A stretch of 64,000 nt of DNA from Burkholderia sp. BCC1644. Lineage in GTDB: Bacteria > Pseudomonadota > Gammaproteobacteria > Burkholderiales > Burkholderiaceae. The stretch is taken from NCBI RefSeq assembly GCF_902833225.1, contig NZ_CADFEI010000028.1:16791-80790 (forward strand), read 5' to 3'. The stretch's first letter is position 1; each line of letters opens with the position of its first letter. The notes under the pieces are model-generated. The model was given only the letters and a program-made list of their open reading frames with translations. It was not told where the DNA came from and did not search any database. The translations under genes were made by a program, and so were the position numbers. Positions 34,698 through 43,900 of this stretch are shown here, one piece after another.

Positions 34698-35040
34698 TGA
34701 AGGAGGGGCGATCCCAGACTCGGTCCGCTGTCGTCGGCGACGATGTCGGTGAGGATCGGGAGCTGACGGTCCCTCTGGCCGCGCAGATCGCCACATTGCT
34801 GTCGAAGAGCCACGAGCCGCGGCCTCGATGTCCACGATGCGGCGGCCGACATATCGCGACGCGGGATTCAGAACACGCTCGATCGGCAGATTGCCGTTGT
34901 TCGAATGCCAGGCGTGCCCGCGCTATTTCTGCCGCACTGTCGACACGCCGCTGGGCGAAAACCCCCTCAACAGCAGATCGACCTGTTCGTTTCTCTGCTG
35001 TCGCGACCGATCTATCGGAGTCCTTGAAATGCCGTCGCTG
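34697..35040 (+). pseudogene. Frameshifted DUF746-like zinc-ribbon protein
   Basis: Starts at ATG 34697, overlapping the transporter stop. The first frame reads to a zinc-knuckle RCPRCGGRHI. Recognisable sequence then jumps frame to GRLPLFECQACPRYFCRTVDTPLG (34884-34950 region; CxxC pair), and again to QQIDLFVSLLSRPI before a stop. The three pieces in order resemble the transposase-like zinc-ribbon family DUF746, which I recall from Burkholderia. Two frameshifts suggest decay; sequencing error is less likely given the high-GC flanks read cleanly. Confidence 0.55.
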
Positions 35041-35086
35041 AAGAGCTAGGAAAGGGTTCCCGCTGGGTACAACAAATTGCCCCTTG

Positions 35087-35950
35087 TCAGCCGCCCATCG
35101 CCTCCTTCGCACTGACCCAACCCTGCACCGCACCCGCGTGCGGATTGCGATACCGCACCTTCAGCCACTGAAAATCGTTGCTCGCGTCGATCACCTCCAC
35201 CGTGTCGCCCGCGACGACATAGCGGCGCGCGGGCGCATCGGTCATCGCATCGTGCAGCGGCAGGCGTGCCGCGCGCACCTTGAACGTGACGGCGCCGCCG
35301 CCATAGGCGTCGGGGCGGCGCGAGACGCGCTTGCCTTGCGCGTCGTAGGTCAGCAGCATCGACGACGGGCCGTTGTCGGTATCGAGCAGGTCGCGCAAGT
35401 CGTCCGGTATCGCTTCGCTGGACTGGTACAGGTACATCTTTCCGCCGGCATCGAAGCGATACGCATCGGTGTACCAGATCGGGCCGCCGCGGCACGAGCT
35501 GTACAGCGTGCGCTCCTTCGGCTTGGCCACCACGTTGACCAAGTCGTCGCAGTTGCCGGGCGGCAGGTTGCTCGCCGGCATGTGCAGCGGCTCGAACTGC
35601 TGGCGCGCGGCGTCATACAGGTAGATGCCGTAGCTGTCGTTGACCATGCCGAGCGTCGCGTGCATCGCGAGATCGCGGTGGCCGTCGAAGTTGTAGTCGT
35701 CCGATGCGAGGTGATAGTGGCCTTCCTCGTCGGTGGCGGTCACGTCGAGCGTTTGGGTCTTGCCGCTCGGCAGGAAGCGCACGGTGATGTGCTCGCTGTC
35801 CGCGCGCTCGACGCGGGCCGTGACGGTGTCGTCGACCTTGAACGTGAGCAGCGGTTTGGCCGCATGCGCGGCGGAGGCCAGCGTTGCGCACGCGGAGAGC
35901 AGCAGCGCGGCAACGCGCGGAAACGGTCGGAGTGGCGAGGTGCGCGTCAT
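35087..35950 (-). CDS. Exported protein, XAC2610-like with C-terminal SH3-like part
   Basis: 287 residues. Signal peptide MTRTSPLRPFPRVAALLLSA... ending near AHA-A. The middle has an Asp-rich FG-GAP/calcium-loop type motif DDYNFDGHRDLAMH, then YGIYLYDAARQQFEPL, typical of XAC2610-related periplasmic proteins. The final ~60 residues (GDTVEVIDASNDFQWLKVRY...GWVSAKEA) look like a bacterial SH3 domain. XAC2610 itself is an immunity protein against a lysozyme-like effector; whether this homologue has such a role is unknown. It lies convergent with the CDI locus. Confidence 0.6.
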   Translation of the reverse strand: MTRTSPLRPFPRVAALLLSACATLASAAHAAKPLLTFKVDDTVTARVERADSEHITVRFLPSGKTQTLDVTATDEEGHYHLASDDYNFDGHRDLAMHATLGMVNDSYGIYLYDAARQQFEPLHMPASNLPPGNCDDLVNVVAKPKERTLYSSCRGGPIWYTDAYRFDAGGKMYLYQSSEAIPDDLRDLLDTDNGPSSMLLTYDAQGKRVSRRPDAYGGGAVTFKVRAARLPLHDAMTDAPARRYVVAGDTVEVIDASNDFQWLKVRYRNPHAGAVQGWVSAKEAMGG

Positions 35951-35993
35951 GAGCGGTTGTCAGCGTGAACGGAGGGAGTGCGCGGCCAATCGG

Positions 35994-36362
35994 TCAGCCG
36001 CGCGTGCTGTCGTCCTGAAAGCCGTCCTTGCCGACGAAGATCTCCTTCAGCGCGGCGCGCAGCGTGACCGGATCGTACTGGCCGGGTGCGAGATGGATGA
36101 CGTAACGCGTTTGACCGTCGAGACGCGCGGCGATGCCGGGCTCGATCTCGACGTCGATCGTGTCGTCCGTCAGGCGCACCGACAGATCCTTGACGCGCCA
36201 GTTGATCTGGTCGCGCACCATCACTTCGATCAGCGCGTCGTCCGGAAAGCGCGACAGCGCGAAGCAATAGTCCTGCTCCGCGTCGTGACAGTAGATGTTG
36301 GCGAAGCTTTCGTCGTCGTCGAGGTCGGACGTCGCCGCGCCGACGGTAGCGTGAAGTTCCAT
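35994..36362 (-). CDS. Small acidic hypothetical protein, possibly Imm10-like
   Basis: 122 residues, rich in Asp and Glu, no signal peptide or membrane segment. Segments YCFALSRFPDD, IEVMVRDQINWRVKDLSVRLTDD and RYVIHLAPGQYD suggest an all-beta small domain reminiscent of the Imm10 immunity family (the -DQ- centre and following strand pattern), but the match is weak by eye. It lies 43 nt upstream of the XAC2610-like gene and on the same strand, so the two may be one operon. Confidence 0.5.
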   Translation of the reverse strand: MELHATVGAATSDLDDDESFANIYCHDAEQDYCFALSRFPDDALIEVMVRDQINWRVKDLSVRLTDDTIDVEIEPGIAARLDGQTRYVIHLAPGQYDPVTLRAALKEIFVGKDGFQDDSTRG

Positions 36363-36395
36363 GAACGTAGGTTCCTGCGTATGGGTTATCTGGGG

Positions 36396-36791
36396 TTATC
36401 TCGGGTTACCGGGGCAATCGGGTTGCGTTTCGATCGCCGCTGCGGGCGTCGCGCCGGTATCGCACGTCGCATCGACATCGCGTGCCTTCAGCCACAGCCC
36501 GAATTCGCGCATGACGTCGACGACGGGCCGCAGCCGGTCGCCGTCCGCGGTCAGATCGTACTCGACCCGCACCGGCACTTCCGGATAGACGGTTCGCCGC
36601 ACGAGCCCCGCGTCTTCAAGTGCGCGCAGGTCGAGCGTCAGCATCCGCTGCGAGATGCCGGGCATGTCGCGGCGCAGGTCGCTGAAGCGTCGCGGCCCGT
36701 CGAGCAGGTACGACACCAGCAGCAGCCGCCAGCGGCCGCCGAGCAGGCGCATCGCTTCTTCAACGGAACATCCTGTCGCACTCGTTTTCAT
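36396..36791 (-). CDS. HxlR-family transcriptional regulator
   Basis: 131 residues. Winged-helix HxlR fold: N-terminal Cys8 in TGCSVEEAMRLLGGRWRLLLVSYLLDGPRRFSDLRRDMPGISQRMLTLDLRALEDAGLV (key parts GGRWRLLL, FSDLRR, GISQRMLT). The C-terminal 25 residues are a loose tail. Many HxlR proteins sense electrophiles or oxidants through such a Cys. It is divergent from the glutathione S-transferase gene, with a palindrome at 36819-36837 between them, so it probably represses both. Confidence 0.9.
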   Translation of the reverse strand: MKTSATGCSVEEAMRLLGGRWRLLLVSYLLDGPRRFSDLRRDMPGISQRMLTLDLRALEDAGLVRRTVYPEVPVRVEYDLTADGDRLRPVVDVMREFGLWLKARDVDATCDTGATPAAAIETQPDCPGNPR

Positions 36792-36818
36792 CGTGCCGAA
36801 CCCTGGTCGGTAAATTTT

Positions 36819-36837
36819 TTGTGACTACGGCACAAAC
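36819..36837. promoter_or_regulatory. Palindrome in the HxlR/GST divergent promoter
   Basis: TTTGTG-N7-CACAAA with perfect 6-bp arms, 27 nt upstream of the HxlR start. The size and symmetry fit a dimeric winged-helix repressor. Confidence 0.55.
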
Positions 36838-36927
36838 GACTGCCGTCTTCCCGGCGCTGCGCCGATGCGAGATATTAGCGCCCGCGTCGCGGCGAATCGA
36901 TACATGGACAACCCACGAAGGAAACGC

Positions 36928-37560
36928 ATGAAGCTCTATCACGCTCCCGGAAGCTGTTCGCAGGCCATTTGCATCGTGCTGTGCGAAGCCGGCATCGATG
37001 CGGAGGTCATCAAGGTCGACGCGCGCAAACACGTCATTGAAGACGGTCGCAACTACTACGACGTGACCGAACTCGGCTACGTGCCGCTGCTCGAACTCGA
37101 CGACGGCACGCTGCTGCGCGAAGGGCCCGTAATCGCGCAGTATCTCGCGGATCGGCGTCCGGAAGCCGCGCTCGCGCCTGCGTACGGCACGCTCGGTCGT
37201 TATCGGCTGATGGAGTGGCTGAACTTTCTCTCCACGGAAATCCACAAGGGTTTCATTCCGCTGCTGTACGCGGTGCAGGCGGGGAAATACGTCGATCCGG
37301 CGAGAACGAAGCTCGACAGCCGGTTTGCGTGGATCGACCGTCAACTCGACGGCAACGCGTTCTTGATAGGCGACACGTTCACGGTCGCCGATGCTTATCT
37401 GTTCGCGTTGACGGGGTGGGGGAAGGCCGACTGGATGCGGTCGGTGTACAACGCGGATATCGACCTGAGCGGGTATGGGCATCTGCGCGCGTGGTACGAG
37501 CGGGTGCGCGCACGTCCGGCGGTGCAGGCCGTGCTGGAGGCCGAGGCGTTGGCGCGGTAG
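36928..37560 (+). CDS. Glutathione S-transferase, beta class
   Basis: 210 residues from ATG 36928 (AAGGA upstream). The N-terminal thioredoxin-like domain starts MKLYHAPGSCSQ, with Cys10 at the position that forms the mixed disulfide in beta-class bacterial GSTs. VPLLELDDG (cis-Pro) and EGPVIAQYLADR bind the glutathione gamma-glutamyl group. The all-helical C-terminal domain contains the FTVADAYLF N-capping motif. Role: conjugation or reduction of electrophiles, under the adjacent HxlR regulator. Confidence 0.92.
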   Translation: MKLYHAPGSCSQAICIVLCEAGIDAEVIKVDARKHVIEDGRNYYDVTELGYVPLLELDDGTLLREGPVIAQYLADRRPEAALAPAYGTLGRYRLMEWLNFLSTEIHKGFIPLLYAVQAGKYVDPARTKLDSRFAWIDRQLDGNAFLIGDTFTVADAYLFALTGWGKADWMRSVYNADIDLSGYGHLRAWYERVRARPAVQAVLEAEALAR

Positions 37561-37647
37561 CGTGCGGTGGCGGCCGCGGATACGGCGCGTCGCTTCGCCG
37601 TATCGATGCGCCGCCACAGAGCAAAACCCCGCGCTATAATCGCCGGC

Positions 37648-38025
37648 ATGAAATTCCTCCGGACCATCATCCTGCTGCTGCTCTGCGCGGTGCTGCCCAT
37701 CAGCGGGCTGGCAGCCAGCGGCCTGGCCGGGGAATGCCCGATGATGCAGCAGGGCATGTCGATGGACATGGACGCCGGCATGTCCGCGGACATGCCGGGT
37801 TGCGATTCGATGAAGTCGTCGTCCACCGGCAACGCCCACGCGAAAGCGAAGGGCATGTCCTGCAAGCTGACGGCCCAATGCCAGTTCGGCAGTCTCTATC
37901 ACCCGGCCGCTCGCGCCGAAGTCAGTCGTCCCGCTGCATTCGCCAGCACCGTCGCTTTCCACTACGCGCAAATCCTCCCGGTCCGCGACCCGAGCGGGTT
38001 GTGGCGCCCTCCACGCATCAGCTGA
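37648..38025 (+). CDS. Small exported Met/Cys/His-rich protein at the copper locus
   Basis: 125 residues. Signal peptide with core TIILLLLCAVLPISGLA. The mature part is rich in Met (MMQQGMSMDMDAGMSADM) and has Cys and His that could bind Cu(I)/Ag(I). A perfect TATAAT lies at 37635-37640, but no good -35. It precedes the CusC-type gene by 92 nt and resembles the small copper-induced leaders of Burkholderia/Ralstonia cop operons. It is not a known enzyme; a periplasmic metal buffer or regulatory leader role is inferred. Confidence 0.7.
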   Translation: MKFLRTIILLLLCAVLPISGLAASGLAGECPMMQQGMSMDMDAGMSADMPGCDSMKSSSTGNAHAKAKGMSCKLTAQCQFGSLYHPAARAEVSRPAAFASTVAFHYAQILPVRDPSGLWRPPRIS

Positions 38026-38064
38026 TCCCGATCCGATAGGTTCGCCGCATTCGCGGTGAGGTTC

Positions 38065-38100
38065 GTCCTGTATCAGGACGTGGAATCCCTATGGGGTTCC
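38065..38100 (+). other. Two consecutive small palindromes in the CusC leader
   Basis: GTCCTG-TAT-CAGGAC (38065-38079) and GGAATCCCTATGGGGTTCC (38082-38100) sit side by side 18 nt before the CusC start. They could be paired operators or RNA hairpins controlling translation of the efflux operon. Confidence 0.45.
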
Positions 38101-38117
38101 GCCGTTGGGGTTAAACC

Positions 38118-39410
38118 ATGTCATTCCATTTCGGCACGCCGCTTGCGCGGCGTGCGCGCCGGCGCGCGCCCATGCTTTGGGCGGCGCTGCTGGTTGCGGG
38201 CGCGGTTCACGCGCAGCAACCGCCATTAACGCTGGACGCCGCGCTGCAGTCCGCCACCGATCATTCCGCGTCGATGCAGGCCGCCCAGGCTTCGGTGCGC
38301 GCCAGTTCGGAGGCGGCCGTGAAGGCCGGCCAGCTGCCCGACCCGATGCTCAAGGCCGGCATCGACAACTTGCCGGTCAACGGCGGCCAGCGCTTCACCG
38401 TCGGCCAGGACTTCATGACGATGCGCCGCATCGGCATCGAGCAGGAGTGGGTGTCCGGCGACAAGCGGCACCTGCGCACGGCACTGGCCAACGAGCAGGT
38501 CGGGCGCGAGCGAGCAGGGTATCTGGCGCAGCTCGCGAGCGTACGTCAGCAAACCGCAACGGCGTGGCTGAACGCCGTCTACGCGAAGCAGGCGCTCGCG
38601 TTGCAGCAGGCGCTGCTCGATCACATGAACCATGAATTCGACGCGACGAAGGCGTCGTATCGCGGCGCGAAGGCGAGTGCATCCGACGTCGTCCAGGCGC
38701 GGGCGATGCTCGCGCAGACGCAGGATCAATTGCTGAAAGCGCAGCAGGTCTACCAGACGGCGCTCATCGCGTTGTCGCGCTGGACCGCCGTGCCGGCGTC
38801 GGACGTCACGGGCACGCCGCCCGCGCCGGAATCGTTCGTGTCTTCATTGCCGCCGGACGAGCTGCGCCTGTCGCAGCCGGCGCTGATCACGGCCGCCGAC
38901 GATATCGCCGTCGCCGAAGCCGATACCGCCGTCGCGAACAGCGAGCTCAACCCGAACTGGACGTGGGAAGTCGCGTACCAGCAGCGTGGCGGCGCGTATT
39001 CGAACATGGTGTCCGTCGGCGTCACCATCCCGCTACCGATCAACCGCAAGAACCGCCAGAACCGCGACGTCGCCGAGAAGGCCGCGCTCGCGACCAAGGC
39101 GCGCCTGATGTACGAGGACACGCTGCGCCAGGTGCAGGCCGATATCCGCACGCAGTCCGAAACGCTTGCGAGCGGCCGCGAACGCATCGCGAACCTCGGC
39201 GCGGCATTGCTGCCCGCCGCCGACCAGCGCGTGCAGCTGGCCAATGCCGCGTACCGGGCCGGCACGGGCTCGCTCGCCGACACGTTCGCCGCGCGGCGCG
39301 CACAGCTGGACGCGCAGTTGCAGGTGCTCGATCTCAGGCGCGACGTGTCGCAGATCTGGGCGCAGCTCGAATATCAGGTCGTGCCGTCGACGATGGCCAC
39401 CGCGCAGTGA
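38118..39410 (+). CDS. Outer-membrane efflux channel, CusC/CzcC (TolC family)
   Basis: 430 residues. Signal peptide ends at VHA-QQ. Two OEP repeats of long amphipathic helices (e.g. LDAALQSATDHSASMQAAQASV, RREMYEDTLRQVQADIRTQSE-like) and short beta segments with ITLPINRKNR-type turns (VTIPLPINRKNRQNRD). It forms the trimeric exit duct of the RND pump encoded just downstream, 11 nt before cusB. No lipobox, unlike the second TolC-like protein at 50665. Confidence 0.88.
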   Translation: MSFHFGTPLARRARRRAPMLWAALLVAGAVHAQQPPLTLDAALQSATDHSASMQAAQASVRASSEAAVKAGQLPDPMLKAGIDNLPVNGGQRFTVGQDFMTMRRIGIEQEWVSGDKRHLRTALANEQVGRERAGYLAQLASVRQQTATAWLNAVYAKQALALQQALLDHMNHEFDATKASYRGAKASASDVVQARAMLAQTQDQLLKAQQVYQTALIALSRWTAVPASDVTGTPPAPESFVSSLPPDELRLSQPALITAADDIAVAEADTAVANSELNPNWTWEVAYQQRGGAYSNMVSVGVTIPLPINRKNRQNRDVAEKAALATKARLMYEDTLRQVQADIRTQSETLASGRERIANLGAALLPAADQRVQLANAAYRAGTGSLADTFAARRAQLDAQLQVLDLRRDVSQIWAQLEYQVVPSTMATAQ

Positions 39411-39421
39411 AGGAGATCCTC

Positions 39422-40966
39422 ATGAACAAGCAATCACTGGCGCGCGCGGTGCTGTTGACGTTCGCTGCCGCGGCGCTGCTCGGCGCCGGTTATTTCGCGG
39501 GTACGCGCCATGCGGCGGGCGGCGCGGCGACGGCCGCATCGGCCGCCGTGCCTGGTACCGCACCAGCCGGCAACACCGACCCGGCCACGGGCCGCAAGGT
39601 GCTGTACTGGCACGACCCGATGGTGCCGAACCAGCATTTCGACAAACCCGGAAAGTCGCCGTTCATGGACATGCAGTTGCAGCCCGTCTACGCGGACGAA
39701 GGCGGCGGCACCACCGGCATCCGGATCGATCCGGGCCTGCAGCAGAACCTCGGCATCCGCTTTGCGACTGTCCGGCGCCAGCAGACGGCGGCCGGATTCG
39801 ATGCGGTGGGCACCACGCAGTTCGACGAATCGCGCGCGGACGTCGTCCAGTCGCGCGTCACCGGCTACATCGACCGTCTCTATGCACGCGCACCGATGCA
39901 GCGCATCGCGAAGGGCGCGCCGGTGGCGTCGCTGTTCGTGCCTGACTGGCTTGCACCGCAGGAGGAATATCTCGCGCTCAAGCGCGGCGGGATGGACGGC
40001 AGCCTGCTCGATGCATCGCGCGCACGGATGCGCGCGCTGTCGATTCCCGACGGCATGATCGCGAGCCTCGATCGCACCGGCCGCGCGCAGACGCACGTCG
40101 TGCTGAGCGCGCCGGAAACCGGCGTCGTCAGCGAGCTGAACGTGCGCGACGGCGCGATGGTCGCACCCGGTCAGACGCTCGCGAAGATCGCCGGGTTGTC
40201 GACGCTGTGGCTCATCGTCGAGGTGCCGGAAGCGCTTGCGCTGAACGTGCAGCCGGGGATGGCCATCGACGCGACGTTCGCCGGCGACCCGGCGCAGCAC
40301 TTCACCGGACGCATCCGCGAAGTGCTGCCGGGCATCAGCACGAGCAGCCGCACGCTGCAGGCGCGCGTGGAAATCGACAACGCCGCGCAGAAGCTCACGC
40401 CCGGCATGCTGATGCGCGTGCGGGTCGCCGGGAAGGCGAACGTGTCGCGCCTGCTCGTACCGTCCGAAGCGGTGATTGCGACCGGCAAGCGCACGATCGT
40501 CATCGTGAAGAACGGCGACGGCAGGCTCCAGCCGGTGCAGGTGACGACGGGCAACGACATCGGCGGCGACACGGAAGTGCTCGACGGGTTGAACGAAGGC
40601 GACACGGTCGTTGCATCGGGGCAGTTCCTGATCGATTCCGAGGCGAGCCTGAAAAGCGTGCTGCCGCGGCTGGAGCACGACGCCGGCGCAAGCGGGGCGG
40701 CGGCGATGTCCGCTTCGGCGCCGAAAGCGGCGGCGCCGGTCTATGAAACCACCGGCAAGGTCGAGAAGGTCACGGCCGACGACATCACGTTCTCGCATCA
40801 ACCGGTGCCGGCGCTCGGCTGGGGGGCGATGACGATGGCGTTCGGCAAGCCGGCGGCCCACGCGTTCCCGGACGTGAAGCCGGGCCAGACCGTGCGTTTC
40901 GCGTTCACGCAGACCGACGACGGCTACCGGCTGACGAAGGTCGAGCCGCAGGGAGGCGAACGATGA
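39422..40966 (+). CDS. cusB: RND periplasmic adaptor CusB with fused CusF-like domain
   Basis: 514 residues; AAGGAGA precedes ATG 39422. One N-terminal membrane anchor (VLLTFAAAALLGAGYF), a heavy-metal-binding YHS-like module (YWHDPMVPNQHFDKPGKSPF, then MDMQLQPVY), barrel-sandwich and beta-barrel adaptor domains (~90-400), and a C-terminal CusF-like OB domain from about residue 435. There His, then eight residues on Trp, then MTM (HQPVPALGWGAMTM) match the CusF metal site. It links CusA to CusC and delivers Cu(I)/Ag(I). The stop overlaps cusA by ATGA. Confidence 0.92.
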   Translation: MNKQSLARAVLLTFAAAALLGAGYFAGTRHAAGGAATAASAAVPGTAPAGNTDPATGRKVLYWHDPMVPNQHFDKPGKSPFMDMQLQPVYADEGGGTTGIRIDPGLQQNLGIRFATVRRQQTAAGFDAVGTTQFDESRADVVQSRVTGYIDRLYARAPMQRIAKGAPVASLFVPDWLAPQEEYLALKRGGMDGSLLDASRARMRALSIPDGMIASLDRTGRAQTHVVLSAPETGVVSELNVRDGAMVAPGQTLAKIAGLSTLWLIVEVPEALALNVQPGMAIDATFAGDPAQHFTGRIREVLPGISTSSRTLQARVEIDNAAQKLTPGMLMRVRVAGKANVSRLLVPSEAVIATGKRTIVIVKNGDGRLQPVQVTTGNDIGGDTEVLDGLNEGDTVVASGQFLIDSEASLKSVLPRLEHDAGASGAAAMSASAPKAAAPVYETTGKVEKVTADDITFSHQPVPALGWGAMTMAFGKPAAHAFPDVKPGQTVRFAFTQTDDGYRLTKVEPQGGER

Positions 40967-43900
40967 TCGCGCGCATCATTCTCTGGTCGGTCCGGAACCG
41001 CTTCCTCGTGCTGCTGGCCACCGTGCTGATCGCGGCATGGGGCGTTCATTCGCTGCGCCAGACGCCGCTCGACGCATTGCCCGACCTGTCGGACACGCAG
41101 GTGATCGTGAAGGCGTCGTATCCGGGCAAGGCGCCGCAGGTCGTCGAGGATCAGGTCACCTATCCGCTGACGACGACGCTGCTCGGCGTACCGGGCGCGA
41201 AAACCGTGCGCGCGTACTCGTCGTTCGGCGATGCGTTCGTCTATGTGCTGTTCGACGACCACACCGATCCGTACTGGGCGCGCTCGCGCGTGCTCGAATA
41301 CCTGAGCCAGGTGCAGAGCCGGCTGCCGGCCGGCGCGACCGTGTCGCTCGGGCCGGATGCGACCGGCGTCGGCTGGGTGTACGAATACGCGCTCGTCGAT
41401 CGCACCGGTCATCACGATCTCGGGCAACTGCGCGCGCTCAACGACTGGTTCCTGAAGTTCGAGCTGAAGGCGGTGCCGGACGTCTCGGAAGTCGCGAGCA
41501 TCGGCGGCATGGTGCGCCAGTACCAGGTCGTGCTCGATCCCGACAAGCTGCGCGCCTACGGCATCACGCAGGCTGCGGTCGCGGAGGCGCTGCGTCAGGC
41601 CAACCAGGAATCCGGCGGTTCGGTCGTCGAGCTGGCCGAGTCGGAGTACATGGTGCGTTCGTCCGGCTACCTGCGCACGCTCGACGACTTCCGCCATGTC
41701 GTGCTGCGCACCGACGACGCGGGCACGCCCGTGCTGCTCGGCGACGTCGCGCGCATCCAGGTCGGCCCGGCGATGCGACGCGGGATCGCCGAGTTGAACG
41801 GGCAGGGCGAGGTGGCGGGCGGCGTCGTCGTGATGCGCTCGGGCAAGAACGCACTGACGACGATCGATGCGGTGAAGGCGAAGCTCGCCGGCCTGAAGCG
41901 TTCGCTGCCGCCCGGCGTCGAGATCGTCACGACCTACGACCGTTCGCAACTGATCGAGCGCGCGGTCGGCAACCTGAAGGACAAGCTGATCGAGGAATTC
42001 GTCATCGTCGGGATCGTCTGCGCGGTGTTCCTGTTCCATCTGCGCAGCGCGTTCGTCGCGATCCTGTCGCTGCCGCTCGGCGTGCTGGCCGCGTTCATCG
42101 TGATGCGCTACCAGGGCGTGAACGCGAACCTGATGTCGCTCGGCGGGATCGCGATCGCGATCGGCGCGATGATCGACGCGGCGATCGTGATGATCGAGAA
42201 CGCACACAAGCATCTGGAGGCGTACGACCACGCGCATCCGGGCGAGCCGCTCACGGTCGCGCGCCGCTGGGAGCTCGTCGCGGCGTCGGCGGCGGAAGTC
42301 GGGCCCGCGCTGTTCTTCTCGCTGCTGATCATCACGCTGTCGTTCATTCCGGTGTTTTCGCTGGAAGGGCAGGAAGGCAAGCTGTTCGCGCCGCTGGCGT
42401 TCACGAAGACCTACACGATCGCCGCGGCCGCCGGATTGTCGGTGACGCTGGTGCCGGTGCTGATGGGCTATCTCGTGCGCGGCCGCATTCCGCACGAGCA
42501 CGCGAACCCGATCAACCGCGTGCTGATCCGCCTGTACCGTCCGCTGCTCGAAGCGACGCTGCGGCGCCCGTGGTTCGCGATCGGCGTCGCGGTCGTCGCG
42601 CTCGTGCTGACGGCCGTGCCGTTGTCGCGGCTCGGCGGCGAATTCATGCCGCCGCTCGACGAAGGCGACCTGCTGTACATGCCGACCGCGCTGCCGGGCA
42701 TTTCGGCGGACAAGGCGAGCGAGCTGCTGCAGCAGACCGACCGGCTGATCAAGACCGTGCCCGAGGTCGACACGGTGTTCGGCAAATCGGGCCGCGCCGA
42801 TACCGCGACCGATCCCGCGCCGCTCGAGATGTTCGAGACGACGATTCGCTTCAAGCCGCGCAGCGCGTGGCGGCCCGGCATGACGCCGGAGAAGCTCGTC
42901 GACGAACTCGACCGGACGGTGAAGGTGCCGGGCCTGTCGAACGTGTGGGTGCCGCCGATCCGCAACCGGCTCGACATGCTGTCCACCGGGATCAAGACGC
43001 CGGTCGGCGTGAAGATTTCCGGGCCTGACCTGGCCGGCATCGACGCGATCGCGAAGCAGGTCGAGGCCGCGGTGAAGCCCGTGCCGGGTGTCACGTCCGC
43101 GCTCGCGGAGCGTCTGAACGGCGGCCGCTACATCGACGTCGACATCGACCGGCTCGCCGCCGCGCGCTACGGGCTGTCGGTGGCCGACATCCAGTCGGTC
43201 GTGGCGTCGGCGGTCGGCGGCGACGATGTCGGTGAAGTGATCGCGGGGCGCGAGCGCTTTCCGATCAACATCCGCTATCCGCGCGAGATCCGCGATTCGC
43301 TCGAGAACCTGCGGCAACTGCCGGTCGTCACCGCGCGCGGCGCGCAGATCCGCCTCGGCGACGTCGCGCGCATCGACATCGCCGACGGACCGCCGATGAT
43401 TCGCAGCGAGAACGCGCGGCTGTCCGGCTATGTGTACGTCGATCTCCGCGGCGTCGACCTGAGCACGGCGGTTCGTGCGATGCAGCAGGCCGTCGCGCAG
43501 CAGGTCGCGTTGCCGCCCGGCTATTCGATCGCGTGGTCGGGGCAGTTCGAGTATCTCGAACGCGCGGCGGCGACGTTGCGCACCGTCGTGCCCGTCACGC
43601 TCGTCGTGATCTTCGTGCTGCTGTTCCTCACGTTCGACTCGGCGGCCGACGCGCTGCTGCTGATGTCGACGGTGCCGTTCGCGCTGGTCGGCGGCTTCTG
43701 GCTCGTGTGGGCGCTCGGCCATGCGGTGTCGGTCGCGACGTCGGTCGGCTTCATCGCGCTCGCGGGCGTTGCCGCCGAGTTCGGCGTCGTGATGCTGCTG
43801 TACCTGAAGGGCGCGCTGCAGCGCCGGCTCGATGCCGGCGAACCGCTGACCGATGCGGTGCTGCTCGACGCGATCCGCGAAGGCGCGGTGCTGCGCGTGC

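Noticed and set aside
37635..37640. Perfect TATAAT as a complete sigma-70 promoter
   Set aside because: No acceptable -35 at 16-18 nt upstream, so only mentioned as a possible -10.
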